NCBI GenBank assembly: GCA_028717825.1
Contig: JAQUNB010000028.1
Coordinates: 1 to 9,658 of the forward strand
DNA from: Candidatus Omnitrophota bacterium
GTDB taxonomy: Bacteria; Omnitrophota; Gorgyraeia; Tantalellales; Tantalellaceae
DNA length: 9,658 nucleotides
Reading direction: 5' to 3'
Shown here: positions 7,607-9,658 of the stretch, in pieces
Numbering within the stretch: position 1 is the stretch's first letter
Layout: each line of letters starts with the position of its first letter
The notes under the pieces: generated by a model
Seen by the model: only the letters and a program-made list of their open reading frames with translations
What the model was told of the DNA's origin: nothing
Database searches by the model: none
Position numbers and translations under genes: made by a program

Positions 7607-7613
7607 TGAAATC

Positions 7614-8360
7614 ATGGTGAGTTTCAGGGGAAAAGCTATATTAGGTCTTTTCGCGGTAATGCTCGTCGCTTCATTGAGTATCGTAGGGTGCGGTAAAGCC
7701 GAAAAGGGTGTTGCACAAAAAGAGACCGTAAAAAAGGAAACGACGCCTACGCAGGCTGTCTCTACGGGTGAAGTGCAGGAGCAGAAAACGGAAGAGAAAA
7801 AAGAATTGCCGACCCCTTCTATCGTGCCGATAACGGAAGAAAGAACATTTTATGATTTTGAGAAAGCCGATTTGGACGGATGGGAAGTTCCGGCATGGTC
7901 GGAAGGTAAAACGGATTATGTCGCTAAAAAAATTCAACTTTCCACACAGTATGCATCAAAAGGGAATTCCAGCATGGAAATTGTTACCGACTTTCCCGGA
8001 GGCAACTGGACCGCGGCTCTTGTCGAGATACAACAATATTTAGATATAAGCAACTATCGTGTCGTTAGGGCCGATATTTACCTTCCTAAAGACGCACCTC
8101 TCGGACTTAAAGCAAAACTGATACTTACTGTCGGAGAAAACTGGAAGTTTGTCGAAATGAGCAGCAGTGTTCCTTTGATCCCCGGGGAATGGGCCACGAT
8201 TACCGCGAATATCGAACCGGGTAGTTATGACTGGAAGCGTATCGTTCCCGATGAGGAATTTGCCAGAGACGTGAGAAAAATAGCCATTCGTATAGAATCT
8301 AACCGTCAACCCAAATATTCCGGGAATATTTATATAGACAATGTTAGATGCGGAAAATAA
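7614..8360 (+). CDS. Lipoprotein carbohydrate-binding-module-like protein
   Basis: A 248-residue predicted lipoprotein, paralogous to the preceding secreted protein. The signal peptide ends in the lipobox IVGC with Cys26, followed by Gly. A low-complexity Lys/Glu/Thr/Gln linker (27-76) holds one binding-type domain (79-248) away from the membrane. That domain shares with its paralog the opening GWE.P.W, the GG.WT motif (Trp132 here), the identical KDAPLGLKAK block (159-168), PGEW, and the IYIDNVR ending. It has no catalytic part. The next gene is a GH113-like enzyme without a binding module of its own, so this protein may supply substrate capture in trans. Sugar binding is inferred from fold-like features, not from a recognised family. 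Confidence 0.74.
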   Translation: MVSFRGKAILGLFAVMLVASLSIVGCGKAEKGVAQKETVKKETTPTQAVSTGEVQEQKTEEKKELPTPSIVPITEERTFYDFEKADLDGWEVPAWSEGKTDYVAKKIQLSTQYASKGNSSMEIVTDFPGGNWTAALVEIQQYLDISNYRVVRADIYLPKDAPLGLKAKLILTVGENWKFVEMSSSVPLIPGEWATITANIEPGSYDWKRIVPDEEFARDVRKIAIRIESNRQPKYSGNIYIDNVRCGK

Positions 8361-8419
8361 TAAATTGCGAAAAGCGATTTTATTGTTTTTTCGCCGATTT
8401 CGAAAGGCTTTATAAAACT

Positions 8420-8437
8420 ACTATAAAAAACTATAGT
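8420..8437 (+). other. Short inverted repeat before the second GH gene
   Basis: ACTATA (8420-8425) and TATAGT (8432-8437) form a perfect 6-bp inverted repeat with a six-base spacer, ending two bases before the ribosome binding site. It could be a small operator or a weak hairpin affecting initiation, but it is AT-only apart from one pair and may be chance. The rest of the gap from 8361 holds a weak GCGAAAA/TTTTCGC stem (8367-8373 with 8388-8394) and no convincing promoter. Confidence 0.25.
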
Positions 8438-8439
8438 GA

Positions 8440-8444
8440 AAGGA
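8440..8444 (+). promoter_or_regulatory. Ribosome binding site that fixes the second GH start
   Basis: AAGGA ends one base before ATG 8446, too close to use, but seven bases before the in-frame ATG 8452. The second ATG is preferred, which removes two residues. Confidence 0.6.
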
Positions 8445-8451
8445 CATGGTC

Positions 8452-9528
8452 ATGAGTGCCGCTAAGCAAAAAAGAAAAATACTAAAGACACTAATCCCGA
8501 TCTTCGCCATACTTCTGGTTGCGGGTGCTATTGCCGGTATGAGGATGTTCAAACACAAGCCCCAGAACGGGTCAGAGTTCCAAAAAGGTATGGTATATTG
8601 TACATGGTCGGAAAGCGGATATATGGGTGAGGAAGCCGATAAGTCTTTGGTAAGAGTTTCTGAACTTGGTACTAAATGGGTGGCAATACTCGTGACATGG
8701 TATCAGACGAATTGTTGGACAGTAGATATTCATAGGACAACGCAGACCCCTTCCGACGAAGCGGTTATCCATACTATAAGGAAAGCCCATGAACTCGGTA
8801 TGAAAGTTATGATAAAACTTCACCTTGATCTTTCGGACACTTCGGACGGCAGCTGGCGCGGGGAGATAGGATGCACGCGTGAAGAGGATTGGGAAAAATG
8901 GTTTAAACAGTATACTGAATATGTTGATCATTACGCGGCCATCGCTGAGAAAGAAAAAGCGGAAATGGTTTGTGTCGGAACAGAACTAACGAGCGCCGCG
9001 ACAGTAAAAGGGTATATGTGGAGAGATGTTATAAAAAGCGCAAGGAGCAAATATTCCGGTGCTTTAACATATGCCGCACACTGGGATAGCTATCAAGATA
9101 TAAGATTTTGGGACATTTTGGATTATGTCGGAATAAACGCGTATTTTCCATTAACTGAGAAACTTACCCCTACATATGACGAACTAATGGAAGGGTGGAA
9201 AAAATGGCTCCCGGAAATAGAAGAATTTCAGGCGCGTACCGGCAAGCCGATCATTTTTCCGGAGATAGGATGTAACTCGGCTGACGGCGCTGCTATTCGT
9301 CCGTGGGAACATTGCCCAAGGAGCGAAGTAAATTTGAAATTACAGGAAGATTATTACAAGGCCCTTCTCGATACTTTTTGGAATAAAGAATGGTTCTACG
9401 GGTTGTATTGGTGGTATTGGGGAACAAATATAAATATGGGCGGTAAGTACAATAGAGGTTTTACGCCCCAGAACAAACCAGCCGAAGATGTTATCAAAGA
9501 TTGGTATGCAAAATCGGTAAGGAAATAG
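8452..9528 (+). CDS. Membrane-anchored GH113-like glycoside hydrolase
   Basis: Probable beta-mannanase-type enzyme, 358 residues. A basic N-terminus (KQKRK at 5-9) and a hydrophobic stretch (10-29) without a lipobox predict an uncleaved anchor or a poorly defined signal peptide, leaving the catalytic domain outside the cytoplasm. The TIM barrel (43-358) opens with FQKGMVY, as in the upstream lipoprotein enzyme. Glu178 in VGTELT is the likely acid/base and Glu271 in FPEIGC the likely nucleophile. Shared stretches with the paralog include G.LTY.A.W..Y, FWD.LD..GI.AYFPL and DGAA..PW. There is no attached binding module. The C-terminal part is rich in Trp and Tyr (WWYWGTN), as expected for a polysaccharide cleft. 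GH113 or a close clan GH-A relative is well supported; exact specificity is not. Confidence 0.84.
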   Translation: MSAAKQKRKILKTLIPIFAILLVAGAIAGMRMFKHKPQNGSEFQKGMVYCTWSESGYMGEEADKSLVRVSELGTKWVAILVTWYQTNCWTVDIHRTTQTPSDEAVIHTIRKAHELGMKVMIKLHLDLSDTSDGSWRGEIGCTREEDWEKWFKQYTEYVDHYAAIAEKEKAEMVCVGTELTSAATVKGYMWRDVIKSARSKYSGALTYAAHWDSYQDIRFWDILDYVGINAYFPLTEKLTPTYDELMEGWKKWLPEIEEFQARTGKPIIFPEIGCNSADGAAIRPWEHCPRSEVNLKLQEDYYKALLDTFWNKEWFYGLYWWYWGTNINMGGKYNRGFTPQNKPAEDVIKDWYAKSVRK

Positions 9529-9532
9529 GCAC

Positions 9533-9561
9533 TTGTAAGAGCTATTTTTCATTAACATACT
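9533..9561 (+). promoter_or_regulatory. Weak candidate promoter for the regulator gene
   Basis: TTGTAA (9533-9538) and CATACT (9556-9561) each match the sigma70 consensus at four of six positions, with a 17-bp spacer. Transcription would begin near 9568, about 22 bases before the GTG start. The evidence is thin, and read-through from the glycosidase gene is equally possible. Confidence 0.25.
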
Positions 9562-9589
9562 TATTCCTGAAACGGGGCTGAGGCTACTA

Positions 9590-9658
9590 GTGAAAAGCTT
9601 TATTCTCAATGAGGATAACCTGCATGAAAAAAACCGGAGAAATCTTGGTATTTTAGAC
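9590..9658 (+). CDS. Probable ROK-family transcriptional regulator, N-terminus only
   Basis: The frame from GTG 9590 is open to the right edge, giving 23 codons that begin VKSFILNEDN and include EKNRRNLGILD. TGAGG at 9579-9583 ends six bases before the GTG, a good ribosome-binding spacing. The segment resembles the stretch just before the winged-helix DNA-binding domain of ROK (NagC/XylR-like) regulators, where an N-R-(R/A)-.-(V/I)-L-. pattern leads into the first helix. ROK regulators commonly control sugar-use genes, which fits a place directly after the glycosidases. With only 23 residues the family is a suggestion. The ORF itself is supported by the start signal and the lack of a stop. 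Confidence 0.45.
   Translation, partial: MKSFILNEDNLHEKNRRNLGILD

Noticed and set aside
7587..7613. Nine extra residues on the lipoprotein binding protein from TTG 7587
   Set aside because: This segment contains the ribosome binding site for ATG 7614, and the shorter form has the normal lipoprotein signal.
8367..8394. GCGAAAA/TTTTCGC stem as a terminator after the lipoprotein binding protein
   Set aside because: It has only seven pairs, a 14-base loop, and T residues inside the stem rather than after it.
9609..9656. ORF from ATG 9609 or ATG 9624 at the right edge
   Set aside because: It ends at TAG within 10-15 codons; the overlapping GTG 9590 frame stays open and has a proper ribosome binding site.
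1..9658. CRISPR array, tRNA, rRNA or insertion sequence
   Set aside because: No regular direct repeats with spacers, cloverleaf-like sequence, transposase or terminal inverted repeats were seen.

Overview
The window looks like part of a carbohydrate-use locus from an uncultured diderm bacterium. All genes are on the + strand. Moderate GC, many ATA (Ile) and AGA/AGG (Arg) codons, two lipoproteins with lipoboxes, and the gene mix would fit Omnitrophota or a related lineage. That placement is an impression and cannot be proved from the window.

Layout. (1) 1-3147: a very long ORF, open at the left edge, joining a phosphomannomutase/phosphoglucomutase domain to a type I mannose-6-phosphate isomerase domain. 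(2) 3148-3397: an AT-rich gap with a strong sigma70-type promoter (TTGACA, 17 bp, TAAAAT) about 55 bp before the next gene. (3) 3398-5156: two closely coupled sugar ABC-transporter permeases of the MalF/MalG type. No solute-binding protein or ATPase is present. (4) 5247-6887: a lipoprotein with an F5/8-type C (CBM32-like) module and a GH113-like (beta-mannanase family) TIM barrel. (5) 6907-7503 and 7614-8360: two paralogous, probably carbohydrate-binding, single-domain proteins, one secreted and one a lipoprotein. A 22-bp RNA-like hairpin overlapping a candidate promoter lies between them. (6) 8452-9528: a second GH113-like enzyme, membrane-anchored and without a binding module. (7) 9590 to the right edge: the first 23 codons of a probable ROK-family regulator, recognised only from its N-terminus.

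How the parts may work together (inference). The two GH113-like enzymes and two accessory binding proteins would capture and cut a mannose-containing polysaccharide at the cell surface or in the periplasm. The two permeases would form the channel for the released oligosaccharides. The fused mutase/isomerase would interconvert mannose-1-P, mannose-6-P and fructose-6-P. A ROK regulator at the end would be a natural sugar-responsive controller. The arrangement GH / binding protein / binding protein / GH, with two pairs of paralogs and four different export or anchoring modes, is the most unusual aspect of the window. No RNA genes, CRISPR arrays, insertion sequences or convincing rho-independent terminators were seen.
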